Shown: one piece after another, positions 27,908 to 37,990 of the stretch
How the letters are laid out: every line of letters starts with the position of its first letter
Numbering within the stretch: position 1 is the first letter of the stretch
NCBI RefSeq assembly: GCF_023703465.1
Contig: NZ_JAMQGP010000007.1
Coordinates: forward strand, 248,001-312,000
Direction of reading: 5' to 3'
DNA: 64,000 nucleotides
Source: Echinimonas agarilytica
GTDB lineage: Bacteria > Pseudomonadota > Gammaproteobacteria > Enterobacterales > Neiellaceae
The notes under the pieces: model-generated
Databases searched by the model: none
The model's input: the letters and a program-made list of their open reading frames with translations, nothing else
Told to the model about the DNA's origin: nothing
Position numbers and translations under genes: made by a program

Positions 27908-29497
27908 ATGTCTACAACCTTTAAAGGGGCATTTTTGTCCAATTTCCTTGGGAACGCGCCGCAGTGGTACAAGCTCGCCATCCTGTTGTTCTTAATTATC
28001 AATCCAATCGCTGCCGCTATCGACCCATTCGTGGCCGGTTGGATGCTGATCATCGAGTTTATCTTCACACTCGCAATGGCATTAAAATGTTATCCATTGC
28101 AGCCCGGAGGTTTGCTAGCCATTGAAGCGGTGGTGATTGGTCTCACCACGCCAGGTATGGTGATGCACGAGATTGAGTCCAACATTGAAGTGATTTTATT
28201 GTTGGTATTCATGGTCGCTGGTATCTATTTCATGAAGCAATTACTGCTTTATTCATTCACTAAAATCTTGGTGAATGTGCGTTCTAAAATCCTACTATCA
28301 CTTGCTTTTTGTTTTTCATCGGCCTTCTTATCAGCCTTCCTAGACGCCCTCACTGTGATTGCCGTTGTAATTGCCGTTGCTACGGGCTTCTACGCGATTT
28401 ACCATAAAGTTGCGTCTGGAAAAGGCTTTCACCACGATCACGACCACTCACATGATGCGGAACTTAAACAACAACATCGCGAAGAACTTGATGATTTCCG
28501 TGCGTTCCTACGTAACTTAATGATGCATGCCGGTGTGGGTACTGCTCTAGGTGGTGTTTGTACGCAAGTTGGTGAGCCTCAAAACTTAATTATTGCCAGT
28601 GAAGCACATTGGACTTTTCTTGAATTTGCACTTCGTATGGCCGCGATTACCGTCCCATGTTTGATTGCAGGCTTGCTGACATGTGTTGTGGTTGAGAAAT
28701 TTAAATGGTTCGGTTACGGCGCGAAATTACCCGAAGCCGTTCACACGATTCTTGCCGACTACGCCAAAGATAGCGACTCAAAACGTACCTACAGCGAAAA
28801 AGCAGCATTGGTTGTTCAAGCGCTTGTGGGCGTATGGTTAATTGTTGCGTTGGCAATGCATATGGCTGAAGTCGGCCTGATTGGTTTAACCGTCATCATT
28901 TTTGCAACTTCGTTTACCGGTATTATTGAAGAGCACCGTATGGGTCATGCGTTTGAAGAAGCGCTGCCATTTACTGCACTTCTTACCGTGTTCTTTGCAG
29001 TTGTAGCGGTGATCATCGATCAACATTTATTTGCCCCTGTGATTGACTACGTTTTGTCGTTTGAAGGCGAAGGTCAAATCTGGCGCGTATTTGTTGCAAA
29101 CGGCGTGCTATCAATGATCAGTGATAACGTATTCGTGGGCACGGTGTACATTAGCGAAATGGTGAATGCACTCAGCGAAAAAGCGATTAATTTAGAGCAG
29201 TTCTATTTGTTAGCTGTTGCTGTGAACACAGGTACAAACTTACCAAGCGTGGCGACACCAAACGGTCAAGCAGCGTTCTTGTTCTTACTGACATCAGCCA
29301 TTGCTCCCCTAATTCGCTTATCTTACGGCCGTATGGTTTGGATGGCCCTGCCTTACACAATCGTATTGATCATCACGAGCTTGTTAGCGATTGAGTTCTT
29401 CTTGTTGCCTGTAACTGATTGGATGTACGCACAAGGGTTGCTCGAATCAAAAGATATTCTGTCGTTGTCTGAGGCTGCCGCTAACGGCGGACATTAA
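27908..29497 (+). CDS. nhaB: Na+/H+ antiporter NhaB
   Basis: Multi-pass inner membrane sodium/proton antiporter, 529 aa, the usual NhaB size, with about a dozen helices. A histidine-rich cytoplasmic loop (HHDHDHSHD) near residue 175 is a noticeable local feature. Together with nhaA immediately downstream it points to sodium homeostasis at alkaline or saline pH. It has its own terminator, so nhaA is transcribed separately. Confidence 0.94.
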   Translation: MSTTFKGAFLSNFLGNAPQWYKLAILLFLIINPIAAAIDPFVAGWMLIIEFIFTLAMALKCYPLQPGGLLAIEAVVIGLTTPGMVMHEIESNIEVILLLVFMVAGIYFMKQLLLYSFTKILVNVRSKILLSLAFCFSSAFLSAFLDALTVIAVVIAVATGFYAIYHKVASGKGFHHDHDHSHDAELKQQHREELDDFRAFLRNLMMHAGVGTALGGVCTQVGEPQNLIIASEAHWTFLEFALRMAAITVPCLIAGLLTCVVVEKFKWFGYGAKLPEAVHTILADYAKDSDSKRTYSEKAALVVQALVGVWLIVALAMHMAEVGLIGLTVIIFATSFTGIIEEHRMGHAFEEALPFTALLTVFFAVVAVIIDQHLFAPVIDYVLSFEGEGQIWRVFVANGVLSMISDNVFVGTVYISEMVNALSEKAINLEQFYLLAVAVNTGTNLPSVATPNGQAAFLFLLTSAIAPLIRLSYGRMVWMALPYTIVLIITSLLAIEFFLLPVTDWMYAQGLLESKDILSLSEAAANGGH

Positions 29498-29514
29498 GTC
29501 AACACATTGAATAC

Positions 29515-29539
29515 AAAGGCTCCTTCGGGAGCCTTTTTT
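29515..29539 (+). terminator. nhaB terminator
   Basis: AAAGGCTCC pairs with GGAGCCTTT around a TTCG tetraloop, followed by a T run. Confidence 0.88.
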
Positions 29540-29647
29540 GTTGAATGAATATCGAAAATGCGTGTTTTCGTTGAATTGATCATCTAGGATTCAGGTTAGC
29601 TATTTTAAGCTACTTTCAATCTGTCGAAATAGGACGTCGAAACACAC

Positions 29648-30853
29648 ATGCAAAATTCTACGATTGGTAACTTTGTTAAATTAGAGTCTGCTGGCGGTAT
29701 TGTGCTAGTCATAGCGACCGTTTTAGCCCTCATAGTCGCCAACTCTCCGCTTGCTGGAATGCGGGAGCTTTTGCTCGCTATGCCATTGGAAATGCGAATT
29801 GGTGAGCTTGAGATTGCTAAGCCTCTTTTACTCTGGATCAACGATGGCCTGATGGCGATTTTCTTCCTTCACGTTGGTCTTGAACTTAAACGCGAATTTT
29901 TAGAAGGTGAACTCAACGAGCCCGCTAAAATTGTCATGCCAGCAATGGCTGCAATTGGCGGTATCGTCGTTCCATCTGGCATCTATGCCATGATGAACTG
30001 GAACGATCCATCTGCTATCGGGGGTTGGGCAATTCCTGCTGCCACAGATATTGCATTCGCTCTTGGTGTACTCGGATTACTCGGCAAGCGCGTACCTTTG
30101 TCATTGAAAATCTTCCTGCTCTCGTTAGCAATTCTTGATGACATTGGCGCTATATTGATCATCGCTTTCTTCTACAGCGGCTCACTTTCGACCACTGCGT
30201 TTGTTGTTGCCGGAATCGCAATAGCCATGCTATTCGGATGTAATCGAATGAAAGTGATGAACTCATCCGTTTATTTGTTTATCGGCTTTATATTGTGGTG
30301 GGCTGTGCTGAAGTCAGGCGTGCATGCGACGTTGGCTGGCGTAGTGTTGGCGTTCTTTATTCCAATGCGAGATCCGAAAAATCCGGAATATTCCCCCGCC
30401 AAAGAGCTTGAGCACAACCTACATCACACGGTAGCGTTCATCATACTGCCCATTTTCGCGTTCGCAAATGCTGGTTTACCTCTGATGGGGCTCACGCTTG
30501 AACAAACTCTACATCCTGTGCCGTTGGGGATTATGGCGGGCTTGTTGTTGGGTAAACCCATTGGCGTATTCCTGTTTAGCTGGGTGTCTGCAAAAATAGG
30601 TATTTGTGAACTGCCGAAAGGCGTGACTTGGGGCCAAATATTTGGCGCATCAATCCTGTGTGGCATTGGCTTCACCATGAGTTTGTTTATTGGCTCATTG
30701 GCGTTTGAACAAGGCGACATCATTTACGATTTTGATGAACGCCTAGGTATTTTAATTGGCTCTGTACTTGCTGCTATTGGCGGTTATCTGGTGTTAAACA
30801 AAGTGCTGCCTAAAATGGCTGCAGATGAGCCAGAACAAGACAAGCAACATTAA
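29648..30853 (+). CDS. nhaA: Na+/H+ antiporter NhaA
   Basis: Electrogenic sodium/proton antiporter of the inner membrane, 401 aa. The two essential aspartates of helix V are recognisable in LAILDDIGAILII, and the unwound helix IV region in PAATDIAFALGVL. LKLESAGGIVL-type residues begin helix I, and the FFLHVGLELKREFLEGEL segment is typical. The last 4 bp overlap the stop of the converging hydrolase gene. Confidence 0.96.
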   Translation: MQNSTIGNFVKLESAGGIVLVIATVLALIVANSPLAGMRELLLAMPLEMRIGELEIAKPLLLWINDGLMAIFFLHVGLELKREFLEGELNEPAKIVMPAMAAIGGIVVPSGIYAMMNWNDPSAIGGWAIPAATDIAFALGVLGLLGKRVPLSLKIFLLSLAILDDIGAILIIAFFYSGSLSTTAFVVAGIAIAMLFGCNRMKVMNSSVYLFIGFILWWAVLKSGVHATLAGVVLAFFIPMRDPKNPEYSPAKELEHNLHHTVAFIILPIFAFANAGLPLMGLTLEQTLHPVPLGIMAGLLLGKPIGVFLFSWVSAKIGICELPKGVTWGQIFGASILCGIGFTMSLFIGSLAFEQGDIIYDFDERLGILIGSVLAAIGGYLVLNKVLPKMAADEPEQDKQH

Positions 30854-31947
30854 GGACACATTTTGCGAGCGTTTTTCGTTTCAAGTAAGGCGTCGAACGC
30901 TTGCCAAAATTGCTGTTGGATACCTTCTCGTTCAATCAATATCTCATGAGCTGCCTGTGGGATATTGATTAAACAACAATCTTTCATGTCGTTACACACT
31001 TGTTGAGTACTTGAAAAGTCGACCACCTGATCGTTTTCACTCCCCACGATTAACGTCGGCGTTTCTATTCGAGCAGCTTGCTCTGCGGTGCTATCAATGG
31101 ATTCAAATGATGATTTTACCCAATCGACTGTTGGGCACCCCAACCCCACATGATGTGTGGGTGATGCTTTCATATTTTGAAGGGTCCAGCAGTCTGCTGA
31201 TGCTAAGTGAGATAAATCACTCGAGTAATTTTGACTTTGTTGTGTATTCGCTGGTGCTTCAAATGTCTGACTGAGCACCATGTCGCAGGCGTCTGAGTCA
31301 AGATAACTTGCCCAAACAGCTTCTCGCCCTGGAACGCATTCTGCGCCTTTGCCAATCATCGACATCGCACTCAATGCCGTATTATTGGTCCATGTGTTAT
31401 CCGCTAAACCCATCATAGGTGAGCTAAAAGCGGCGTAATCAAATTGCTTGGGGTGTTCTATAAGATAACGAGCGGAGATCTGACCGCCCATAGAGTGAGC
31501 AACCATCACGCGAGTTTGGCCTGCGACTTTGGCCGGTAAATAGTTGCTAACAAACGACTCTAAATCAGACACGTATGTCTCATAAGAATCGATATAGCCT
31601 TTTTCACTGGTGTCGGTTTCACGTTGAGACAGTCCCTGCCCTCGCCAATCAAAGGTATACACATCAAAGCCTCGTGCCAACAATGCCTTATACGCTGGAA
31701 TGTTCTTTTCGATAAACTCGGTTCGGCCACTTAAAAATAAAGCGTCTCCACGTTTTTGACCCGTTGGGGTTCTAAACGTGGCAATTCGAACATCAACCCC
31801 ATTGAGCAACACCGTTTCTAGTTGTTCTGGCATTGGTGCTTTAGCGTAAAACTGCTTGGAATGCTCAATGTAAGCGCTCTTGGAACCATCATATGCCCAT
31901 GCTAAAGATGCACTTATGGCGAAGTAAAAAATAACAAATAAACGCAT
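30850..31947 (-). CDS. alpha/beta hydrolase, lysophospholipase/monoglyceride lipase type
   Basis: Predicted serine hydrolase of the PldB/Hydrolase_4 group. The start at 31947 gives a clear signal peptide (MRLFVIFYFAISASLAWA); an in-frame ATG at 32031 would hide it. The nucleophile elbow AHSMGG carries the serine. TFDWRGQGLS and RTEFIEKN are typical of the family, PTLIVGSENDQVVD holds the acid residue and QAAHEIL the catalytic histidine. The cysteines at the C-terminal end and in the cap region (CDMV, CWTL) could form disulfides, consistent with a periplasmic location. The substrate is inferred only as an acylglycerol or lysophospholipid. Confidence 0.75.
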   Translation of the reverse strand: MRLFVIFYFAISASLAWAYDGSKSAYIEHSKQFYAKAPMPEQLETVLLNGVDVRIATFRTPTGQKRGDALFLSGRTEFIEKNIPAYKALLARGFDVYTFDWRGQGLSQRETDTSEKGYIDSYETYVSDLESFVSNYLPAKVAGQTRVMVAHSMGGQISARYLIEHPKQFDYAAFSSPMMGLADNTWTNNTALSAMSMIGKGAECVPGREAVWASYLDSDACDMVLSQTFEAPANTQQSQNYSSDLSHLASADCWTLQNMKASPTHHVGLGCPTVDWVKSSFESIDSTAEQAARIETPTLIVGSENDQVVDFSSTQQVCNDMKDCCLINIPQAAHEILIEREGIQQQFWQAFDALLETKNARKMCP

Positions 31948-32062
31948 ATACGCTCTCGTTGAAAATTCAAATAAGGGAAACCTATCGCAAAAACATGATA
32001 ATTTGATGTTACAAACATGAAGTTCGTTCATCTACTTTCGGTGTCGTGCAGTCACACTAGAT

Positions 32063-32467
32063 TCAGAGCATGATGGTGGCTTTTTTCAATTTCATCTCGT
32101 AGCAATGCTGCTCAAATTTGGCGATCTGCTTATCCGTCATAAATTGTGAAAAGTCCTGCTTGAGTTTTACTTTGAGTGCGTCGATCTTAATGGACGCTTG
32201 AGAGGGGTATCGTTGCCTAATTTCGGCCGCTTGCTCGCGAGCCTCATTCAGCAAATATACAAATCGCGCAGAATCAGCAGAAGACAATTTCATCTGTTCA
32301 GCAAGCTTTGAGGTGTCAAAGTTTGACTCAACCTTGTAACCCACAACACACCACGAACCAATCATAGCTAGTGCAGCTACGAGGCCCCATGCTAAGCGCT
32401 CAAATGTACGATTGCGCGCCAACAAAACTGTCTCTGAGTTCATCCATGTACCCGTGCTATCAATCAA
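32063..32467 (-). CDS. single-pass membrane protein with Spy/CpxP-like helical domain
   Basis: Not firmly assigned. The 134-aa protein has one membrane segment (about residues 24-44) followed by a charged helical periplasmic region (SSADSARFVYLLNEAREQAAEIRQ and later, in pieces). The plan resembles the heavy-metal-sensor/Spy-like periplasmic proteins, but the LTxxQ motifs are poor. An ATG at 32443 is an alternative start. It is divergent from ubiG. Confidence 0.55.
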   Translation of the reverse strand: MIDSTGTWMNSETVLLARNRTFERLAWGLVAALAMIGSWCVVGYKVESNFDTSKLAEQMKLSSADSARFVYLLNEAREQAAEIRQRYPSQASIKIDALKVKLKQDFSQFMTDKQIAKFEQHCYEMKLKKATIML

Positions 32468-32579
32468 TGTTAATGTGAGTTAAATGTTTTTAAGTTAGCC
32501 AACAGTCTAATACGAATCTGAATACTATCAACTGCCAGTATAGGTATAATATCTTCAAAATTATGATGGGAACCCGAAA

Positions 32580-33296
32580 TTGAGCAACGTAGACTTAGAT
32601 GAAATCGCAAAATTTGAAGCACTTGCAGCCACTTGGTGGGATCCTCAAGGGCAGTCGCGCCCATTGCATCAAATAAATCCATTACGTACCGACTTCATTC
32701 AACACAATGTAGGAGGCCTTGCGGGTAAGCAAGTTGCCGATATAGGCTGCGGTGGCGGCTTACTCGCAGAATCTATGGCAATGGCAGGCGCAAATGTGAC
32801 TGCCATTGATATGGCTGAAGCATCCATTCAAGTCGCAAAACTTCATGCATTAGAATCAAAGCTAAACATCGACTATCAACAGGTCACTGCTGAAAAATTA
32901 GTTGCGAATCAAGCAGAATCATTTGACGTAGTGACGTGTATGGAGATGATTGAGCATGTGCCCGATCCAGCTTCCGTGATTCATGCGTGCGCTGATTTAT
33001 TAAAGCCCGGCGGATGGCTTATCTTATCAACCTTGAATCGCACATTTAAAAGCCGAATGCTGGCCATTGTTGCCGCCGAGAACATTCTAAAATGGCTCCC
33101 CAAAGGCACCCATGATTACGACAAGTTCTTGAAGCCGTCTGAACTACTGCAATATACCGATGAGAAAGCCTTGCAGCCCAAACAAATGAAAGGCTTTCGG
33201 TACAACCCAATCAAAGACTCATTTTCTATTGGCAATGATGTTGACGTGAACTACATCGTGGCCTGTTACAAACCAGAGAACGTCTCCAATGCCTAA
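32580..33296 (+). CDS. ubiG: ubiquinone O-methyltransferase UbiG
   Basis: SAM-dependent methyltransferase catalysing both O-methylations of ubiquinone synthesis, 238 aa. The N-terminal FEALAATWWDPQG is characteristic. Motif I is VADIGCGGGLLAE, and CMEMIEHVPDP and NRTFKSRMLAIVAAE follow as in E. coli UbiG. It starts with TTG at 32580; no ATG exists nearby. It overlaps the HAD phosphatase gene by 8 bp, an arrangement common in gammaproteobacteria. Confidence 0.95.
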   Translation: MSNVDLDEIAKFEALAATWWDPQGQSRPLHQINPLRTDFIQHNVGGLAGKQVADIGCGGGLLAESMAMAGANVTAIDMAEASIQVAKLHALESKLNIDYQQVTAEKLVANQAESFDVVTCMEMIEHVPDPASVIHACADLLKPGGWLILSTLNRTFKSRMLAIVAAENILKWLPKGTHDYDKFLKPSELLQYTDEKALQPKQMKGFRYNPIKDSFSIGNDVDVNYIVACYKPENVSNA

Positions 33297-33936
33297 AGCC
33301 GTATTATTTGACCTCGATGGCACTGTCATGGACACAGCGCCCGATTTAGTGGCAGCACTTAATCGCACCTTAGCCGACATTGGTGAACCTGAATGCACCG
33401 ATCCAAAGGTGCATCATTACGCTTCACATGGCGCATTTGGGTTACTCAAATATGCGTTAAAAGATCGTTTCGAGCGGTATGAGCCTCAAATGCTTAGAAC
33501 CAACCTTCTCAACCACTACGCCAATGATATTGCCAGCAGCTCCCAGTTGTATCCCGGCATGCCTGAATTGCTTGCTAAACTCGACGAGCAAGGCACCCCA
33601 TGGGGCATTGTGACAAATAAACCCGGTTTTCTAACTGACTCGTTACTGCCGCACTTCACTGAGCTGCAAACAAGCCGAACAAATATCAGTGGCGATACCT
33701 GCGGAGTAGCCAAGCCTGATCCCAAGCCCATGCTTCTGGCTTCAGAGCAAGTTGGTATTGTACCCGAAGAGATTGTTTATGTGGGTGACGCAGAACGCGA
33801 TATGCTGGCGGGTAACCGAGTCGGAATGACGACGTTGGTGGCAATGTGGGGTTACATATCAGAATTCGATACTCCTCACCAATGGAACGGAAATGGCGCC
33901 ATAGAACATCCACTCGAAGTGCTTGACTGGTTGTAA
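33289..33936 (+). CDS. HAD-superfamily phosphatase (Gph/MupP type)
   Basis: Cytoplasmic HAD-IA phosphatase, 215 aa. Motif I is LFDLDGTVMDT, motif II the threonine in IVTNKP, and motif III/IV the KPDPKPML lysine and YVGDAERDM. Homologues directly downstream of ubiG have been annotated as phosphoglycolate phosphatase. In Pseudomonas the equivalent gene is mupP (MurNAc-6-phosphate phosphatase in peptidoglycan recycling). Sequence alone does not decide between these. The 8-bp overlap with ubiG implies co-translation. Confidence 0.85.
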   Translation: MPKAVLFDLDGTVMDTAPDLVAALNRTLADIGEPECTDPKVHHYASHGAFGLLKYALKDRFERYEPQMLRTNLLNHYANDIASSSQLYPGMPELLAKLDEQGTPWGIVTNKPGFLTDSLLPHFTELQTSRTNISGDTCGVAKPDPKPMLLASEQVGIVPEEIVYVGDAERDMLAGNRVGMTTLVAMWGYISEFDTPHQWNGNGAIEHPLEVLDWL

Positions 33937-33998
33937 AGTATTCACTAGTAAATATGTACGTTTACAAGGGCCTTTAAAGCAAAGTCTACTTTTTGTGC

Positions 33999-34044
33999 AC
34001 TGCTTAAAAAAAATGACATACCGCTGTCATTTTTGTTAAGCAGT
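33999..34044 (+). terminator. long hairpin terminator after the HAD gene
   Basis: A near-perfect inverted repeat: ACTGCTTA and AATGACA on the left pair with TGTCATT and TTAAGCAGT on the right around a six-base loop. A TTTTT run lies inside the right arm. It lies 60-110 bp after the stop codon and separates ubiG/HAD from nrdA. Confidence 0.75.
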
Positions 34045-34155
34045 ATCAATTGCCGCTACCCCTTGATGCGTGGAGCTTTTCAGAAATTCAAGCCCTATCG
34101 CACCCTTTTAACGCCCCAAAATTGGGCTTAAATAGGGATTGCAAATCGTCTTCAG

Positions 34156-34202
34156 GCACACTATGTTGTGTTTCGAAACAACAACAACACTAGATGTGCT
34201 CA
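34156..34202 (+). promoter_or_regulatory. tandem NrdR-like boxes upstream of nrdA
   Basis: GCACACTATGTTGTGT at 34156-34171 matches the published 16-base NrdR consensus (acaCwAtATaTwGtgt) at 13 positions by eye. A weaker partner starting ACACTAGATGTG lies at 34187-34202, exactly 31 bp downstream. Paired NrdR boxes about three helical turns apart are the usual arrangement at ribonucleotide reductase promoters. Confidence 0.65.
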
Positions 34203-34251
34203 ACTTTTATTCAGTAGTCTGACGCGCACAACAAGAGGCTGATAGTCATTC

Positions 34252-36519
34252 ATGGACACCCAACTTTTAGTCACCAAACGCGATGGTGATAAAGAACCTC
34301 TCGATTTAGAAAAAATTCATAGAGTGGTCACATGGGCAGCGGATGGACTCGAAAAAGTATCCGTATCTCAGGTCGAACTAAAATCTCAAATCCAATTTTA
34401 TGAAGGCATTACCACTTCAGATATTCATGAGACCATGATTAAGGCCGCCGCTGATTTGATATCAACGGACGTTCCAGATTATCAGTACCTTGCAGCACGC
34501 TTAGCGATATTCCATCTGCGCAAACAAGCCTATGGCCAATATGAGCCACCAGCCCTATATGACCATGTAAAAGCCATGTGTGATAGCGGCCGTTACGATG
34601 CGCACTTACTCGAAGATTACTCTCAAGACGAATACGAAGAGATGGCGATGTTTATCGACCATCAACGCGATCTCACATTTAGCTATGCCGCGGTAAAACA
34701 GCTCGAAGGCAAATATTTGGTGCAAGACCGCGTCACCAAGCAAATCTTCGAAAGCCCGCAATTTCTGTATATTTTGGTGGCGGCGTGTTTATTCGCTCAA
34801 TACCCCAAAAATACACGATTAGGTTATGTTCGCCGCTTCTATGACGCAATTTCAACATTCCGTATTTCTTTGCCAACGCCGATCATGGCGGGTGTTCGCA
34901 CACCAACACGCCAATTCAGTTCATGTGTTCTGATTGAATGTGGCGATAGCTTGGATTCGATTAACGCAACATCGAGCGCCATCGTCAAATACGTATCGCA
35001 ACGCGCTGGCATTGGCATTAATGCTGGGCGTTTACGCGCTGTAGGTAGTCCAATTCGCGGAGGAGAAGCCTTCCACACTGGATGTATTCCGTTCTTCAAA
35101 CATTTCCAAACAGCGGTTAAATGCTGCTCGCAAGGTGGTGTTCGCGGTGGCGCGGCAACCCTTTTCTACCCACTTTGGCATTTAGAAGTCGAAGACTTGT
35201 TGGTCTTGAAGAACAACCGTGGTGTTGAAGAAAACCGAGTGCGTCATCTCGATTATGGCGTGCAAATGAACCGCTTGATGTATCAGCGCTTAATTCAAGG
35301 TGGCAACATCACCTTGTTTAGCCCATCAGATGTTCCCGGCTTATATGACGCATTCTTCGAAAACCAAGAACGTTTTGAACAGCTCTATGTCAAATATGAG
35401 CAAGATGAGAGTATTCGTAAAAAGACTCTAAAAGCCATTGAAGTATTCAGCCTTTTTGCTCAAGAACGAGCCAATACGGGTCGTATTTACTTGCAAAATG
35501 TTGACCACTGCAACACGCATAGTCCGTTCATTCCTGATGTTGCTCCTGTGCGCCAATCAAATTTGTGTCTGGAAATCGCTTTGCCGACCAAGCCATTGCA
35601 AAGCTTCGACGACGAAAACGGTGAAATTGCGTTGTGTACCTTGTCGGCATTTAACCTCGGAGCCATCAAATCTCTCGATGAGCTCGAGGGTCTTGCTGAA
35701 TTAGCCGTTCGCGCACTCGATAGCTTATTGGACTACCAAGATTACCCAGTAAAAGCCGCGTTAAACGCCACAATGGGTCGACGTACGCTCGGCATAGGCG
35801 TCATTAACTACGCGTATTACTTGGCCAAAAATGGCGTAAAATACAGTGATGGCAGCGCCAATAACTTAACGCACCAAACATTTGAAGCGATTCAGTATTA
35901 CTTGCTCAAAGCCAGTAATGTGTTGGCGAAAGAACAAGGCGCATGTCCAAAGTTCAACGAAACAACCTATTCTCAGGGTATTTTGCCCATCGATTCGTAT
36001 AAGAAAGATTTGGACGCAGTGTGTCAAGAATCTCTTAAGTTGGATTGGGATGCATTACGCACTAACATCGTAGAGCATGGGCTTCGCAACTCAACATTGA
36101 GTGCGCTTATGCCGTCAGAAACCAGCTCTCAAATCTCCAATGCGACCAATGGCATTGAGCCGCCTCGTGCTCACGTGAGTGTGAAGCAAAGTAAAGACGG
36201 GATTCTGCGTCAAGTTGTGCCTGATTTTGAGAACCTTAAAGGTAACTACGAGCTATTGTGGCAAATGCCAGACAATGATGGTTATTTGCAATTGGTCGGA
36301 ATCATGCAAAAGTTCGTAGACCAAACTATATCGGCGAATACCAACTACGATCCTGCAAAATATGCAGATTCAAAAGTGCCAATGAAGCAGTTACTGAAAG
36401 ACTTGCTGACCGCGTATAAATTGGGCGTAAAAACGCTTTACTACCACAACACGCGAGACGGAGCCGACGATTCTCAAGAGCCTGAAGATGACTGTGCGGG
36501 CGGCGCTTGTAAAATTTAA
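34252..36519 (+). CDS. nrdA: class Ia ribonucleotide reductase large subunit
   Basis: Alpha subunit of aerobic ribonucleoside-diphosphate reductase, 755 aa. An N-terminal ATP cone (about residues 5-95) provides dATP feedback control. The substrate-site and radical cysteines are recognisable in FSSCVLIECGD, NLCLEIALPT and ALCTLSAFNLG. The C-terminal redox pair is in DDCAGGACKI, as in E. coli. Likely NrdR-repressed through the boxes just upstream. It is followed by a hairpin and nrdB. Confidence 0.97.
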   Translation: MDTQLLVTKRDGDKEPLDLEKIHRVVTWAADGLEKVSVSQVELKSQIQFYEGITTSDIHETMIKAAADLISTDVPDYQYLAARLAIFHLRKQAYGQYEPPALYDHVKAMCDSGRYDAHLLEDYSQDEYEEMAMFIDHQRDLTFSYAAVKQLEGKYLVQDRVTKQIFESPQFLYILVAACLFAQYPKNTRLGYVRRFYDAISTFRISLPTPIMAGVRTPTRQFSSCVLIECGDSLDSINATSSAIVKYVSQRAGIGINAGRLRAVGSPIRGGEAFHTGCIPFFKHFQTAVKCCSQGGVRGGAATLFYPLWHLEVEDLLVLKNNRGVEENRVRHLDYGVQMNRLMYQRLIQGGNITLFSPSDVPGLYDAFFENQERFEQLYVKYEQDESIRKKTLKAIEVFSLFAQERANTGRIYLQNVDHCNTHSPFIPDVAPVRQSNLCLEIALPTKPLQSFDDENGEIALCTLSAFNLGAIKSLDELEGLAELAVRALDSLLDYQDYPVKAALNATMGRRTLGIGVINYAYYLAKNGVKYSDGSANNLTHQTFEAIQYYLLKASNVLAKEQGACPKFNETTYSQGILPIDSYKKDLDAVCQESLKLDWDALRTNIVEHGLRNSTLSALMPSETSSQISNATNGIEPPRAHVSVKQSKDGILRQVVPDFENLKGNYELLWQMPDNDGYLQLVGIMQKFVDQTISANTNYDPAKYADSKVPMKQLLKDLLTAYKLGVKTLYYHNTRDGADDSQEPEDDCAGGACKI

Positions 36520-36525
36520 TGATAC

Positions 36526-36556
36526 GGGCGGCTTCATTAGCCGCCTTATTTTTCCC
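36526..36556 (+). terminator. hairpin between nrdA and nrdB
   Basis: GGGCGGCT and AGCCGCCT arms around a seven-base loop are followed by TATTTTTCC. It is shaped like an intrinsic terminator but lies only 6 bp after nrdA and 25-30 bp before nrdB. It may act as a partial terminator or an mRNA stability element. Confidence 0.55.
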
Positions 36557-36580
36557 TAATTGATTGAGAGTTTTTGTGCG

Positions 36581-37711
36581 ATGAAGTACACCACGTTTAG
36601 CAGAGAGCAAAACAACGCATTAACAGAACCAATGTTCTTTGGTAATCCTGTGAACGTTTCTCGTTACGACCAGCAGAAGTACCCTATTTTTGAACAGCTG
36701 ATTGAAAAGCAATTGAGCTTTTTCTGGCGTCCTGAAGAAGTGGATGTGAGCAAAGACCGCATTGACTTCAACAATATGCCTGCTCATGAGCAACACATTT
36801 TCTTGAGCAACCTCAAGTACCAAACACTGCTGGACTCCATTCAAGGTCGCTCCCCAAATGTTGCATTATTGCCATTGGTTTCTATCCCAGAATTAGAAAC
36901 CTGGATCGAAACATGGGCATTCAGCGAGACGATTCACAGCCGCAGTTACACGCACATTATTCGCAACGTGATGAAAGATCCGTCGGTCGTGTTTGATGAC
37001 ATTATTCTTAACGACGAAATTTTGAAACGCGCCGAAGGCATTAGCTTTTATTACGATGAGTTGATTGACGCCAACCGCCAGTACCAAGAATATGGCGAAG
37101 GCACGCACCAAACTCCAAATGGCGAAGTCACAGTGTCCTTGCGTGAAATTAAGCGTAAATTGTATTTATGCCTGATGTCTGTCAACGTACTTGAAGCGAT
37201 TCGATTTTACGTCAGCTTTGCTTGCAGTTTTGCCTTTGCAGAACGTGAGCTGATGGAAGGCAACGCCAAGATCATTCGTTTAATCGCTCGAGACGAGGCA
37301 TTACACCTGACCTCCACTCAACATATGATCAACATTCTAGCAACGGGCGAAGATGATCCTGAAATGGCAGAAATTGCGATTGAATGCCATCAAGAGTCCA
37401 TCGAAATATTTCGCGCAGCGGCAGAGCAAGAAAAAGCGTGGGCCAGTTACTTGTTCAAAGACGGCTCAATGATTGGTTTGAACGAATCGATTCTTGGGCA
37501 ATACGTTGAATATATTACCAACACGCGCATGCAAGCGATTGGCTTACCTAAAATATTTGAAAATACAGAAAACCCGATTCCTTGGATTAACACTTGGTTG
37601 TCTTCGGATGCGGTTCAAGTTGCTCCACAAGAAGTTGAAGTGAGCTCATATCTCGTGGGTCAAATCGATAATGAGGTCAACGCAGACGACTTGTCTGAAT
37701 TCACCTTGTGA
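36581..37711 (+). CDS. nrdB: class Ia ribonucleotide reductase small subunit
   Basis: Beta subunit holding the diferric-tyrosyl radical cofactor, 376 aa, identical in length to E. coli NrdB. The start at 36581 (MKYTTFS) matches the family; an in-frame upstream extension from 36560 has no support. [20 protein letters not shown], the radical tyrosine in [12 protein letters not shown] and the metal ligands in [13 protein letters not shown] are present. It ends 4 bp inside yfaE. Confidence 0.97.
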   Translation: MKYTTFSREQNNALTEPMFFGNPVNVSRYDQQKYPIFEQLIEKQLSFFWRPEEVDVSKDRIDFNNMPAHEQHIFLSNLKYQTLLDSIQGRSPNVALLPLVSIPELETWIETWAFSETIHSRSYTHIIRNVMKDPSVVFDDIILNDEILKRAEGISFYYDELIDANRQYQEYGEGTHQTPNGEVTVSLREIKRKLYLCLMSVNVLEAIRFYVSFACSFAFAERELMEGNAKIIRLIARDEALHLTSTQHMINILATGEDDPEMAEIAIECHQESIEIFRAAAEQEKAWASYLFKDGSMIGLNESILGQYVEYITNTRMQAIGLPKIFENTENPIPWINTWLSSDAVQVAPQEVEVSSYLVGQIDNEVNADDLSEFTL

Positions 37712-37986
37712 GCAAAGAGCAAGATAACCAAGCGCCTTGGGTATTCGTTCAAGGCCAACAAGCCTTTAAATTTGACGCGAGTCAGCATGACTCTCTGCTC
37801 CAAGCGCTCGAAGAGCACGGTGTTGATGTGCATTACGAATGCCGTGCTGGTTTTTGCGGCTCTTGTAGAACCTCAATATTGGACGGCAGCGTAAAATACT
37901 CAACGCAACCTATTGCGTTCTTTCGACAAGGTGAAATCTTACCTTGTTGCTGTGTCCCTACATCAGATATCACATTGGACGAATAG
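37708..37986 (+). CDS. yfaE: [2Fe-2S] ferredoxin YfaE
   Basis: Small plant-type ferredoxin (92 aa) that maintains the NrdB diferric cofactor. Cluster ligands are in [12 protein letters not shown] and a CCCVP segment near the C-terminus. It starts with GTG, overlapping the nrdB stop by 4 bp, so it is part of the nrd operon, as in E. coli. Confidence 0.94.
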   Translation: MSKEQDNQAPWVFVQGQQAFKFDASQHDSLLQALEEHGVDVHYECRAGFCGSCRTSILDGSVKYSTQPIAFFRQGEILPCCCVPTSDITLDE

Positions 37987-37990
37987 CTCA

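Noticed and set aside
28432-28464. Histidine-rich loop in NhaB as a metal-binding insertion of special interest
   Set aside because: It is a short local enrichment within a cytoplasmic loop of an otherwise normal-length NhaB; no further evidence of a metal role.
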